From Herbaspirillum sp. WKF16 (lineage in GTDB: Bacteria; Pseudomonadota; Gammaproteobacteria; Burkholderiales; Burkholderiaceae_D): a DNA stretch of 64,000 bases. Location: assembly GCF_028993615.1 (NCBI RefSeq), contig NZ_CP118632.1, positions 2,232,001 to 2,296,000 of the forward strand. The letters run 5' to 3'. Within the stretch, counting starts at the first letter, position 1; each line of letters starts with the position of its first letter. Under the pieces are notes generated by a model. The model was not told the origin of the DNA. It saw nothing but the letters and a program-made list of their open reading frames with translations, and did not search any database. Shown here piece by piece: positions 7,770-16,151 of this stretch. The position numbers and the translations under genes are program-made.

Positions 7770-8195
7770 TCAGACCACGTCGGCCAGTTTGTCCAGCAGG
7801 CTGCATTCCTGCTGCCATTGCCGGCGTTCCGCAGTGCTGAGCGCTTCGCGCTGCAGCTCGCCGTCGCTCTTTTCCAGCTGCGACAGCAGGATGCGCTCGG
7901 CCAGGCGGGTATCGGGCTCCATCGGGCCGAAGAAGGCCACGGTGGCGCCGCGTTCGATCAGCAGGGTGGGGAAGTTGTCGATGTCGAGGTCGCCGATCAG
8001 GTCGGCCTGGTCTTCGATGTCGATCCAGACGAAATGGTGCTGCGGGTGGCGTTGCGCCCACGCGCTGAAGGCCGCCTCGTATTCGCGGCAGCTGCCGCAC
8101 CAGGCTGCGCACAGGCAGGCGACGACCCAGGTGTCGTTGCGCAGCGCCTCGGCGAGTTGGCGGCGGTTGGTCTGGTCTAATTTCTGGTAGGACAT
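7770..8195 (-). CDS. Thioredoxin-family protein, WCGSC active site
   Basis: The 141-residue cytoplasmic protein (no signal peptide) has a thioredoxin fold with the redox motif CAAWCGSCREYE near residue 32 and the cis-proline segment NFPTLLIERG. The C-terminal about 40 residues are an extra helical extension rich in Gln and Glu. It is probably a disulfide reductase or thiol-redox protein of unknown partner. It is divergent from tsaB with about 110 bases between, and its end meets the LysR gene tail to tail without a gap. Confidence 0.88.
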   Translation of the reverse strand: MSYQKLDQTNRRQLAEALRNDTWVVACLCAAWCGSCREYEAAFSAWAQRHPQHHFVWIDIEDQADLIGDLDIDNFPTLLIERGATVAFFGPMEPDTRLAERILLSQLEKSDGELQREALSTAERRQWQQECSLLDKLADVV

Positions 8196-8294
8196 GGCGC
8201 CGCTATTTTACCCCCTTCGGCGCGCCCGGTTTTGCGCAGGAACAAAGTGCATGCGCGCGCCGGCGCCGACGCAGGTTTTTGGCGCGCCGCACGG

Positions 8295-8300
8295 TAAAAT
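8295..8300 (+). promoter_or_regulatory. Putative -10 box of tsaB, very close to the start codon
   Basis: TAAAAT ends 6 bases before the tsaB ATG, and no Shine-Dalgarno sequence fits in between. If this box is used, the transcript would start at or within a base or two of the ATG, so the mRNA would be leaderless. The -35 region is poor. Confidence 0.4.
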
Positions 8301-8306
8301 AGCGGG

Positions 8307-9026
8307 ATGTCCACGATTTTAGCCATAGAAACATCGACCGAGCTCGCATCGGCAGCGCTGCTGCACAAGGGCGAGCTCATCGCGCGCGAATCCGCCGGCG
8401 CGCAGACGCATTCCGATTCGATTCTTCCGATGATCCAGCAACTGCTGGCCGAGGCCGGCCTCTCGCTGGCGCAGTGCGATGCGCTGGCCTTCGGCGTCGG
8501 CCCGGGCTCCTTTACCGGCGTGCGCACCGCATGCGGCGTGGTGCAGGGGCTGGCCTTCGGCAGCGACCGTCCGGTGGTGCCGGTGGTCACGCTGGAAGCG
8601 GCCGCGCAAGCCTGCCGCGCGCTTCATCCGCAAGCCGATGAAGTCCTCAGCATCCTGGACGCCCGCATGGGCGAGGTCTACTGGGCGCGCTACCGTGCTC
8701 GCATCGGCGGCGGCTGGGATGTGCTGGCTGAACCGGCCCTGTCCGCAGCCGAAGGGGTCGCGACCGGCGGCCGTCCGGTCGCCGGCGGCAACGGCCTTGC
8801 CATGTACGGCGCGCATTTCACGCCGGCATTCTGCGAGCGGGAGTTTGCCGCCGCCTGGCCGCAAGCCATGCCCCACGCGCGCCATGTCGCCGCGCTTGGC
8901 CAATACCATTTCAGCGAAGGCCGGGCCTTGCCTGCGGAGGAGGCGCAACCGTTCTACCTGCGCAACAAGGTGGCCCTGACCACCGCCGAACGCGAAGTGC
9001 GCGACGCCCACAAGGGGGCTGCGTGA
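8307..9026 (+). CDS. tsaB: tRNA threonylcarbamoyladenosine biosynthesis protein TsaB
   Basis: The 239-residue ASKHA-fold protein is the dimerisation partner of TsaD in synthesis of t6A at position 37 of ANN-decoding tRNAs. It starts with ILAIETSTELASAALL, contains the family motif GVGPGSFTGVRTA near residue 65, and has the expected length. It is the first gene of an operon with rimI, a type 4 uracil-DNA glycosylase and a DUF1853 gene. Its TGA overlaps the rimI ATG by one base, so translation is coupled. Confidence 0.95.
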   Translation: MSTILAIETSTELASAALLHKGELIARESAGAQTHSDSILPMIQQLLAEAGLSLAQCDALAFGVGPGSFTGVRTACGVVQGLAFGSDRPVVPVVTLEAAAQACRALHPQADEVLSILDARMGEVYWARYRARIGGGWDVLAEPALSAAEGVATGGRPVAGGNGLAMYGAHFTPAFCEREFAAAWPQAMPHARHVAALGQYHFSEGRALPAEEAQPFYLRNKVALTTAEREVRDAHKGAA

Positions 9027-9493
9027 TGACGGCGGCGGCGCAACACGAGGCGCCGCAGTTCGCACCGATGACGGCCGATGACATCGACGCCGTGGTGGAG
9101 ATCGAGAACGCGGTCTATTCGCATCCCTGGACGCGCGGCAACTTCCTCGATTCGCTCTACAGCGGCTACCAGGCGCAGACGCTGCGCGACGGGCAGCAGT
9201 TGCTGGGGTACTTCCTGGTGATGCTGGCGGTGGAGGAGGCGCACCTGCTCAATATCAGCGTGGCCGCCGCGCACCAGCACCGCGGCCTGGGCCGCATGCT
9301 GCTGGACCAGGCGGTGATGGTGTCGCGCCGGCATGCCATGCGCACCATGCTGCTGGAGGTGCGCGAGTCCAACGCGCATGCGATCAAGGTGTACAAACAA
9401 TATGGCTTCTCGGAGCTGGGCCGGCGCAAGAACTACTATCCCGCCGCCGACCATGCCCGCGAGGGAGCCATCGTCATGAGTCTGGCGCTATGA
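9026..9493 (+). CDS. rimI: Ribosomal protein S18-alanine N-acetyltransferase
   Basis: The 155-residue GNAT acetyltransferase matches RimI, which acetylates the N-terminal alanine of ribosomal protein S18. Family signs are the N-terminal MTADDIDAVVEIENAVYSHPW, the acetyl-CoA loop VAAAHQHRGLGRMLL, and VRESNAHAIKVYKQYGFSELGRRKNYY. The ATG at 9026 overlaps the tsaB stop, and the gene in turn overlaps the glycosylase start by 4 bases (ATGA). The tsaB-rimI pairing is common in proteobacteria. Confidence 0.93.
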   Translation: MTAAAQHEAPQFAPMTADDIDAVVEIENAVYSHPWTRGNFLDSLYSGYQAQTLRDGQQLLGYFLVMLAVEEAHLLNISVAAAHQHRGLGRMLLDQAVMVSRRHAMRTMLLEVRESNAHAIKVYKQYGFSELGRRKNYYPAADHAREGAIVMSLAL

Positions 9494-10551
9494 GCGAAGA
9501 ATTGAACAACGAGAACGGATTCGGCTCCTCGCTGGAGCTGCTCGACGCCCTGGGCATCGGCCCGGTGTGGGTGCGCCGTGAACTGGCGGCGGAAGAGGCG
9601 GTGGCCGTTGCTGCCATCGAGCAGGACGCACCGCCGGCGCAGGATGCGCAAGCGGCCGTCGCGCCGGCCCGCGCGATTGCTCCGGCAAGCGCGGCAGTCG
9701 ACGACGGCGCCCTGGAGGATGCCTTCGCCGCCGCACCGGCCGCGCCGCCGGCGCGCCCGGTCGCACGTCCGGCGTCGGCGGCTCCGCACGCTGCGGCCCG
9801 TCCGCCCGAGCGCCGCAGCGCACCGGTCGACGACGACGGCGGCCCGCCGTCCTGGCTGGACGAGATGGATTTCGCGGCCTCGGCCGAGCCGTTGCTGATC
9901 CCCGATGGCGGCGCGCATGACGAGGATGACGCGCCGGCCCCGGTCGACCCGATGGTGGCGAAGATCGCCGCCATGGAATGGCCGCAGCTCAAGGAGCTGG
10001 TGGCGGACTGCCGCCGCTGCGGCCTGTGCAACGGGCGCAAGAACAGCGTCTTCGGCGTCGGCGACGAGAAGGCCAAGTGGCTCTTCATCGGCGAAGGCCC
10101 CGGCCGCAACGAGGATCAGCAGGGCGAACCCTTCGTCGGCCCGGCCGGCAAGCTGCTCGACAACATGCTGGTGGCCATGGGCTTGAAGCGCGGCGACAAC
10201 GCCTATATCGCCAACATCGTCAAATGCCGGCCGACCGGCGACGATGGCCGCGACCGTCCGCCGACGCCGCAGGAAGTGGCGTCCTGCCTGCCTTACCTGC
10301 AGCGCCAGATCGCGCTGATCCAGCCCACCGTGCTGGTGGCGCTGGGCAAGACCGCGGCGATCTCGCTGTTGGGCATGGATCCGTCGACGCCGGTGTCGCG
10401 CCTGCGCGGCACCGTGCATCGTTACCAGGACCTGCCGCTGGTGGTGACCTATCACCCGGCTTACCTGCTGCGCACGCTGGGCGACAAGAGCAAGGCATGG
10501 GCCGACCTCTGCCTGGCGATGACGACCTATCAACAGCAATCGCCCCGCTGA
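9490..10551 (+). CDS. Type 4 (Fe-S) uracil-DNA glycosylase with long N-terminal extension
   Basis: The catalytic domain (about residues 155-353) removes uracil from DNA. It shows the family 4 cysteines in DCRRCGLCN, KCRP and SCLPY that bind a 4Fe-4S cluster, plus FIGEGPGRNEDQQGEPFVG and TYHPAYLLR. The first about 155 residues are an Ala/Pro-rich, probably disordered extension with a short leading segment (SSLELLDALGIGPVWVRREL). This extended form is familiar in Burkholderiales and resembles the DNA-polymerase-associated SPO1-like annotation. The ATG overlaps the rimI stop by 4 bases. Confidence 0.92.
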   Translation: MSEELNNENGFGSSLELLDALGIGPVWVRRELAAEEAVAVAAIEQDAPPAQDAQAAVAPARAIAPASAAVDDGALEDAFAAAPAAPPARPVARPASAAPHAAARPPERRSAPVDDDGGPPSWLDEMDFAASAEPLLIPDGGAHDEDDAPAPVDPMVAKIAAMEWPQLKELVADCRRCGLCNGRKNSVFGVGDEKAKWLFIGEGPGRNEDQQGEPFVGPAGKLLDNMLVAMGLKRGDNAYIANIVKCRPTGDDGRDRPPTPQEVASCLPYLQRQIALIQPTVLVALGKTAAISLLGMDPSTPVSRLRGTVHRYQDLPLVVTYHPAYLLRTLGDKSKAWADLCLAMTTYQQQSPR

Positions 10552-10552
10552 C

Positions 10553-11563
10553 ATGGCCGGCGGCGAGTTCCAGCAACGCTTCCAGCGCCGCTGGCCGCGC
10601 CTGCGCGATCCCCACGCGAGGGCGCTGGCCTGGCTGCTGGATGCGTCCGACCTGATGGCCGCCGACGCGCCTTGTTGGGAAGGGCGCATCGCCACGCTGG
10701 GGCCGGTAAGCGCCGGGGTGGAGGCCTGGGTGAACCGCCTGCAGGACGATCCGCAGCTCAATCATTTATTGCGCGACCACCTGGCGCGCCAAGCATCGGC
10801 GCGCCTGGGGCGCTACGCCGAAAAGCTGCTCGGCTTCTACCTGCAGCAGCAAAACCAGCTGGTGGCGGCCAATCTCCAGGTGCGCAACGGCGGCCCCACG
10901 CGCGAGACGCTGGGGGAATTCGATTTCCTGGTCCGGCGTCCCGATGTCGCTTGCGCAGAGGGGCTGGAGCATTGGGAGTTCGCGACCAAATTCTATCTGC
11001 TTGAAACGCCGTCGATATCGCCGGCAGGCCCGGGCGCCGAGGCCTTCGTCGGCCCCAACCTGGCCGACTCGCTGGGGCGCAAGATGCGCAAGATCATGGA
11101 GCGGCAGCTGATGCTGTCGCGGCATCCGGCCGCGGCCGCCGTGCTGGCGCAGCCGGTGACGTCGGCCCGGGCGCTGGTCAAGGGCTGGCTGTTCTATCGC
11201 GACGAAGCATTGCCGTTGCCGCCGTCCATGGGAATCGCCGCCGGACATTGCCGGGGCTTCTGGTGCGAGGCGCAGGAGCTGGCGGCGCGCGTATTTCCGC
11301 AAGACGCGCGATTCGTGCTGCTGCCGCGCTTGGAATGGCTGGCGCCGGCGCGGGTGGCGCTGGCGCGCACGCTGACCTGGCCTGAGCTGCAAGGCGAGCT
11401 GGCGACGCGCCTGGCCCTTGAGGCGGCGCCGCAGATGGTGGCGGTGTGCGAGATCTCGGAGGATGGGGAAGAGGCGATCGAGACCGAGCGCGGCTTCATC
11501 GCGCCGGACGGCTGGCGCCAACGCGCGGCCGAAGCCGTCAGGCTTGCCGTGCAGCGGGTTTGA
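10553..11563 (+). CDS. DUF1853 family protein
   Basis: This 336-residue soluble protein is the last gene of the tsaB operon, starting 1 base after the glycosylase stop. DUF1853 features visible are RLGRYAEKLLGFYLQQ, the NGGPTRETLGEFDFLVR stretch and HWEFATKFYLL, which are suggestive of a restriction-nuclease-like (PD-(D/E)XK) core with E...D...E.K residues. That enzymatic suggestion is inference; the family has no assigned role. No signal peptide or membrane segment. It converges on lplT. Confidence 0.85.
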   Translation: MAGGEFQQRFQRRWPRLRDPHARALAWLLDASDLMAADAPCWEGRIATLGPVSAGVEAWVNRLQDDPQLNHLLRDHLARQASARLGRYAEKLLGFYLQQQNQLVAANLQVRNGGPTRETLGEFDFLVRRPDVACAEGLEHWEFATKFYLLETPSISPAGPGAEAFVGPNLADSLGRKMRKIMERQLMLSRHPAAAAVLAQPVTSARALVKGWLFYRDEALPLPPSMGIAAGHCRGFWCEAQELAARVFPQDARFVLLPRLEWLAPARVALARTLTWPELQGELATRLALEAAPQMVAVCEISEDGEEAIETERGFIAPDGWRQRAAEAVRLAVQRV

Positions 11564-11570
11564 AGGGACA

Positions 11571-11590
11571 GGCGGCGAGCACACGCCGCC
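11571..11590. terminator. Hairpin between convergent DUF1853 and lplT genes
   Basis: A perfect 7-bp stem (GGCGGCG with CGCCGCC) and 6-base loop sit between the two convergent stop codons. There is no T tract on either side, so intrinsic termination is uncertain. Confidence 0.35.
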
Positions 11591-11597
11591 GGCGGCG

Positions 11598-12866
11598 TCA
11601 GTGGTGGTGCTTGTCTTCGCCGATCAGGGCCAGCGAATCGTGCTCGCGCTGGTTGGCGGCGTGCCGGCGCATGATCAGGTACATCATGCCGGCCACGAAG
11701 GAGCCGAAGATGATGATCACGGTGTTCACGTCCAGGTTCAGGCGCACCATCACCGCGTACAGCACCAGCATGGTCAGCACCGACAGGTTCTCATTGAAGT
11801 TCTGCACGGCGATCGAATGGCCGGCGCTCATGAGCACGTGGCCGCGGTGCTGCAGCAGGGCGTTCATCGGCACCACGAAGTAGCCCGACAGCGCGCCCAC
11901 GATCACCAGCAGCGGATAGGCGACCCAGACCGAGGTGGTGGTGGTCATCAGCATCACCACGATGCCCATGATGATGCCCAGCGGCATCACCGACAGGGAT
12001 TTCTTCAGCGGTACGAAGCGGGCGGCGGCGATCGCGCCCAGCGCCACGCCCACGGCGACGATGCCCTGCAGGATGGCGGCGCGGTCCAGCGGCATGTGCA
12101 GGGACTTCTCTGCCCATTTCAGGACGATGAACTGCAGCGTCGCGCCGGCGCCCCAGAAGAGCGTGGTCACCGCCAGCGAGATCTGGCCCAGCTTGTCCTT
12201 CCACAGGGTGGTGAAGCAGCCGGCGAAATCGATGATCAGGCGGATGGGATTGCGTTGCTGGTGCTCGTAGCGGGCGCCGGTGTCGGGAATGCTGAGGTTG
12301 AACAGGGCGGCGACGATGTAGATGACGGAGATGATGCAGAGCGCCGCTTCGGTGGGCGTATCGACCGGGAGGTCGAAGAGGGGGAAGTCGAAGCTGAGGA
12401 TCATGGCGGCAACATGCGGATTGACCAGCGCGCCGCCCAGTACCGTTCCCATGATGATGGAGCCTACCGTCAGCCCCTCGATCCATCCGTTGGCGGCTAC
12501 CAGTTTCTCCGGTGGCAGCAGTTCGGTCAGGATCCCGTACTTGGCCGGCGAGTAGGCCGCCGCGCCGAAGCCCACGACCGCGTAGGCCAGCAGCGGGTGA
12601 ACGGTGAAGAACATCAGGGAGCAGCCGACGATCTTGATCATGTTGGTGATCAGCATGACCCGCCCCTTGGGGAAGGCGTCGGCGAAGGCACCGACGAATG
12701 CGGCCAGCAGGACGTAGGAGAGGACGAAGAAGAGCTTGAGCAGCGGCGTCATCCACGCGGGGGAATGCATTTCGGCGAGAAGCGAGATAGCGGCGATCAG
12801 CAGCGCGTTATCGGCGAGCGACGAAAAGAATTGCGCCGCCATGATGGTGTAAAAACCGCGATTCAT
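11598..12866 (-). CDS. lplT: Lysophospholipid transporter LplT
   Basis: The 422-residue inner-membrane MFS protein flips lysophospholipids to the cytoplasmic leaflet for re-acylation. It opens with MNRGFYTIMAAQFFSSLADNA, characteristic of LplT, and has about 12 hydrophobic segments. The YSPAKYGILTELLPPEKLVAANGW segment after helix 4 is the best family match. The acyltransferase/acyl-ACP synthetase Aas is not adjacent, unlike in enterobacteria. The C-terminus is His-rich (EDKHHH). It is divergent from alr. Confidence 0.92.
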   Translation of the reverse strand: MNRGFYTIMAAQFFSSLADNALLIAAISLLAEMHSPAWMTPLLKLFFVLSYVLLAAFVGAFADAFPKGRVMLITNMIKIVGCSLMFFTVHPLLAYAVVGFGAAAYSPAKYGILTELLPPEKLVAANGWIEGLTVGSIIMGTVLGGALVNPHVAAMILSFDFPLFDLPVDTPTEAALCIISVIYIVAALFNLSIPDTGARYEHQQRNPIRLIIDFAGCFTTLWKDKLGQISLAVTTLFWGAGATLQFIVLKWAEKSLHMPLDRAAILQGIVAVGVALGAIAAARFVPLKKSLSVMPLGIIMGIVVMLMTTTTSVWVAYPLLVIVGALSGYFVVPMNALLQHRGHVLMSAGHSIAVQNFNENLSVLTMLVLYAVMVRLNLDVNTVIIIFGSFVAGMMYLIMRRHAANQREHDSLALIGEDKHHH

Positions 12867-13057
12867 CCCTGTCCAAAATGTAACAAATTAGGTCCGGCTA
12901 GCTTTATACCATGAAACCATGAGGTCCCAGTTATAAGTGAACCAGAAACAAGTTCGTCCGGTAAAATTGCCGCTTGTTCCCCGGCAGGGCAAAACTTCCG
13001 GGCGGACCTTCCGGTTCCGCATTGCCTGCGCCCATCGCCAACCCGCTTCAGGACATC

Positions 13058-14137
13058 ATGCCAAGACCGATCGTCGCCTCCATCAGCATTTCCGCGCTTC
13101 AACATAATCTGTCCGTCGCCCGCGCCCGCGCGCCCAAAGCCCGCGCCTGGGGCGTGGTCAAGGCCAATGCCTACGGCCATGGCCTGGAGCGCGCGTTGCG
13201 CGGCCTGGCGGCCGCCGACGGCCTGGCGCTGATCGAGGTGGACTACGCGGTGCGCTTGCGCGAGCTGGGCTGGAACAAACCGATTTTACTGCTGGAGGGC
13301 TTTTTCGACGCCGACGACCTGCCGCTGCTGGCGCGCCACGATATCCAGTTCGCCGTCCACTGCGAGGAGCAGATCGCGCTGCTGGAGGCGTTCCAGACCG
13401 AGGCCGGCCTGCATGCCCACCTGAAGATGAACAGCGGCATGAACCGCCTGGGCTTTCGGCCCGAGGCCTATCGCGCCGCCCATGAGCGGCTTGGGAAGAT
13501 CCCGTCGATTCGCAGCATCACCCTGATGACGCACTTCGCCAATGCCGACGACGCCGGCAATCCCGGCCTGTCGCTGCAGGAGCAGGTCAGGCGCTTCGAG
13601 GCCGGCGCCGCCGGCCTGGAGGGGGCCCGCAGCGTCTGCAATTCGGCGGCCGACCTGCTGCATCCCGAGCTGGCGCAGGATTGGGTGCGTCCCGGCGTGA
13701 TGCTGTACGGCGGCACTCCCGGCGGCGGCACGGCGGCCGATTTCGGCCTGCGCCCGGCGATGACGCTGGAAAGCGCCATCATCGGCGTGCAGGACATCGT
13801 GGCCGGCGAAGCGGTCGGCTACGGCAGCCGCTTCGTGGCCGACAAGCCGATGAAGATAGGCGTGGTGGCCTGCGGCTACGCCGACGGCTATCCGCGCCAT
13901 GCCCCCAACGGCACGCCGGTGCTGGTCGACGGCCGGCGCGCCGGCACCGTGGGGCGCGTGTCGATGGACATGCTGGCGGTCGACCTGAGCGACATTCCCG
14001 GCGCCGGCGTGGGCAGCCGCGTGGTGCTGTGGGGCGAGGACCTGCCGATCGACGAGGTGGCGTTCGCCGCCGGCACCATCGGCTATGAATTGATGTGCGC
14101 GCTGGCCCCCCGGGTCGCGGTGCGCGAAGTGGAATAA
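13058..14137 (+). CDS. alr: Alanine racemase
   Basis: The 359-residue PLP enzyme interconverts L- and D-alanine for peptidoglycan. The PLP lysine lies in [10 protein letters not shown] (about residue 34). The second catalytic Tyr is in AVGYGSRF, and the GRVSMDM motif near residue 305 is present. The ATG at 13058 is preferred because [14 protein letters not shown] is the usual N-terminus; the longer upstream frame has no family match. A TAAAAT -10-like box lies about 90 bases upstream. radA follows 44 bases downstream on the same strand. Confidence 0.96.
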   Translation: MPRPIVASISISALQHNLSVARARAPKARAWGVVKANAYGHGLERALRGLAAADGLALIEVDYAVRLRELGWNKPILLLEGFFDADDLPLLARHDIQFAVHCEEQIALLEAFQTEAGLHAHLKMNSGMNRLGFRPEAYRAAHERLGKIPSIRSITLMTHFANADDAGNPGLSLQEQVRRFEAGAAGLEGARSVCNSAADLLHPELAQDWVRPGVMLYGGTPGGGTAADFGLRPAMTLESAIIGVQDIVAGEAVGYGSRFVADKPMKIGVVACGYADGYPRHAPNGTPVLVDGRRAGTVGRVSMDMLAVDLSDIPGAGVGSRVVLWGEDLPIDEVAFAAGTIGYELMCALAPRVAVREVE

Positions 14138-14181
14138 GCGACAACAAGCGTCAACAACAGCAAAGAAACAGGCAAGGGACG

Positions 14182-15564
14182 ATGGCCAAGGTCAAGACCA
14201 ATTACACCTGCACCGAGTGCGGCGGCATCAACAACAAATGGGCGGGGCAATGCCCGGCGTGCGGACAGTGGAACACCCTGGTCGAGACGCTGGTCGAGCC
14301 CGCCGGCGGCAACCGCTATTCCTCGCAGCCGCAAAGCCTGGCGCAGACCGCGCCGGTGCTCAGCCTGGCCGATATCGAGGCGATCGACGTGCCACGCTTC
14401 GGCACCGGCATCGAAGAGTTCGACCGCGTGCTGGGCGGCGGCCTGGTGCCGGGCGGGGTGGCGCTGATCGGCGGCGACCCGGGCATCGGCAAGTCGACCC
14501 TGCTGCTGCAGGCGCTGGCCAACATCTCCAGGCTCAAGAAGGTGCTGTACGTGAGCGGCGAGGAGTCCGGCGCGCAGATCGCGCTGCGCGCCAAGCGGCT
14601 GGCGGTGGATGCGGGCGAACTGAAGCTGCAGGCCGAGATCCAGCTGGAGAAGATCCTGGCCACGCTGGCCGAGCACAAGCCCGAGGTGGCGGTGATCGAT
14701 TCCATCCAGACCATCTACTCCGACGCGCTGACCTCGGCGCCCGGCTCGGTGGCCCAGGTGCGAGAATGCGCCGCCCAGCTCACGCGCGCGGCCAAGACCT
14801 CCGGCACCACCATCATCATGGTCGGCCACGTGACCAAGGAAGGTGCGCTTGCAGGCCCGCGCGTGCTGGAGCACATCGTCGACACGGTGCTGTACTTCGA
14901 GGGCGACACCCATTCCAGCTTCCGCCTGGTGCGGGCGTTCAAGAACCGCTTCGGCGCGGTCAACGAGCTGGGCGTGTTCGCGATGACGGAGAAGGGCCTG
15001 AAGGGCGTCTCCAACCCGTCGGCGCTGTTCCTGTCGCAGCATGAGAACCAGGTGCCCGGTTCCTGCGTGATGGTGACGCAGGAAGGCACGCGCCCGCTGC
15101 TGGTGGAGATCCAGGCGCTGGTCGACAGCTCGCACGTGCCCAACGCGCGCCGCCTGTCGGTGGGCTTGGAGCAGAACCGGCTGGCCATGCTGCTGGCGGT
15201 ATTGCACCGCCATGCCGGCATTGCCGCGTTCGACCAGGACGTCTTCATCAACGCCGTGGGTGGGGTCAAGATCACCGAGCCGGCGGCCGACCTGGCGGTG
15301 CTCATGGCGATCAACTCCTCGATGCGCAACAAGCCGCTGCCACGCGGCCTGGTGGTGTTCGGGGAGGTCGGCCTGGCCGGCGAGATCCGTCCGGCGCCGC
15401 GCGGGCAGGAGCGCCTGCGCGAGGCCGCCAAGCTGGGCTTCTCGATCGCAGTGATCCCCAAGGCCAACGCGCCCAAGCAAGCGATCGAAGGCCTGAAGGT
15501 GATTGCGGTGGAGCGCATCGACGATGCGCTGCAGAAGTCGCGCGAGATCGACGATCTCGGCTGA
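14182..15564 (+). CDS. radA: DNA repair protein RadA (Sms)
   Basis: The 460-residue RecA-like helicase/branch-migration factor acts in recombination and repair. Visible elements are the N-terminal C4 zinc finger (CTECGG and CPACGQW, residues 11-33), Walker A GGDPGIGKST near residue 100, the RadA signature KNRFG near 255, and a C-terminal Lon-protease-like domain (residues about 290-460). Start ATG 14182 is used; the longer frame upstream overlaps alr. It is probably co-transcribed with alr and converges on the FlhE-like gene with only 17 bases between. Confidence 0.96.
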   Translation: MAKVKTNYTCTECGGINNKWAGQCPACGQWNTLVETLVEPAGGNRYSSQPQSLAQTAPVLSLADIEAIDVPRFGTGIEEFDRVLGGGLVPGGVALIGGDPGIGKSTLLLQALANISRLKKVLYVSGEESGAQIALRAKRLAVDAGELKLQAEIQLEKILATLAEHKPEVAVIDSIQTIYSDALTSAPGSVAQVRECAAQLTRAAKTSGTTIIMVGHVTKEGALAGPRVLEHIVDTVLYFEGDTHSSFRLVRAFKNRFGAVNELGVFAMTEKGLKGVSNPSALFLSQHENQVPGSCVMVTQEGTRPLLVEIQALVDSSHVPNARRLSVGLEQNRLAMLLAVLHRHAGIAAFDQDVFINAVGGVKITEPAADLAVLMAINSSMRNKPLPRGLVVFGEVGLAGEIRPAPRGQERLREAAKLGFSIAVIPKANAPKQAIEGLKVIAVERIDDALQKSREIDDLG

Positions 15565-15581
15565 ATGAATTGAACGGGGCG

Positions 15582-16151
15582 TCAGCCGGGCACGTCGTAG
15601 GTGACGATGACCTGGTTCATGTCGCCCTTGATCGGCCCGCCCGGCAGGTGGCCGCTACCTTTGACCCGGTAGTAGAGCAGGAATGGCCGGCTTGCGTCCT
15701 TGCCGTTGAAGAAGGCGGTGTTGCCGCTCCCCGCTTCGGTCACGCTCCAGCAGGTGCCGGCGTCCTGCCAGCACAATACCGCTTCGAATCCCTTTGGTTT
15801 GCTTGCCACGCCGTAGCGCCATGCCACGTCGCGGATGGTCGCGCCCGGCGGGATGCGTTCGATCACGCGAAACTGCGTGACGTAGTCGGCGTTCCTGGCG
15901 CGGATGTCGGGGCCGGGCGCGTCCGATGCGTAGGAGCCGATGGGGCCGGTTTTCTGCTGCGGGGTCGCGGCCTGTGGGGGCGTGGAGGGTTGCACCGGGG
16001 CGATGATCACGATCGGCCGGCCGCCGTCCCTGGCCGCCGGCGACACGCTGAGATTGCGGTCGACGTAGCTTTGCGCGGCGGCGATCGATGGGGCGATCCA
16101 GGCCGCCAGGAGCAGGGCGACGCACGCCCCCGTACGGCGGCGCTCAGCCAT
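15582..16151 (-). CDS. Exported FlhE-like protein, third gene of the ompR-envZ operon
   Basis: The 189-residue protein has a signal peptide (hydrophobic stretch to SIAAAQS). A Pro/Gln-rich linker follows, then a C-terminal domain with VAWRYG, VLCWQDAGTCW, NTAFFNGKDASRPFLLYYRV, GSGHLPGG and NQVIVTYDV. The order and spacing (VAWRY, a Cys pair, AF.G, a Pro-Leu strand, a Gly-Gly loop, an N-VIV-Y end) match what I recall of enterobacterial FlhE, a periplasmic flagellar protein. No flagellar gene is nearby. The ATG overlaps the envZ-like stop by 8 bases, so it is translationally coupled to the sensor kinase. It could be an accessory sensor or envelope protein of that system. Confidence 0.65.
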   Translation of the reverse strand: MAERRRTGACVALLLAAWIAPSIAAAQSYVDRNLSVSPAARDGGRPIVIIAPVQPSTPPQAATPQQKTGPIGSYASDAPGPDIRARNADYVTQFRVIERIPPGATIRDVAWRYGVASKPKGFEAVLCWQDAGTCWSVTEAGSGNTAFFNGKDASRPFLLYYRVKGSGHLPGGPIKGDMNQVIVTYDVPG

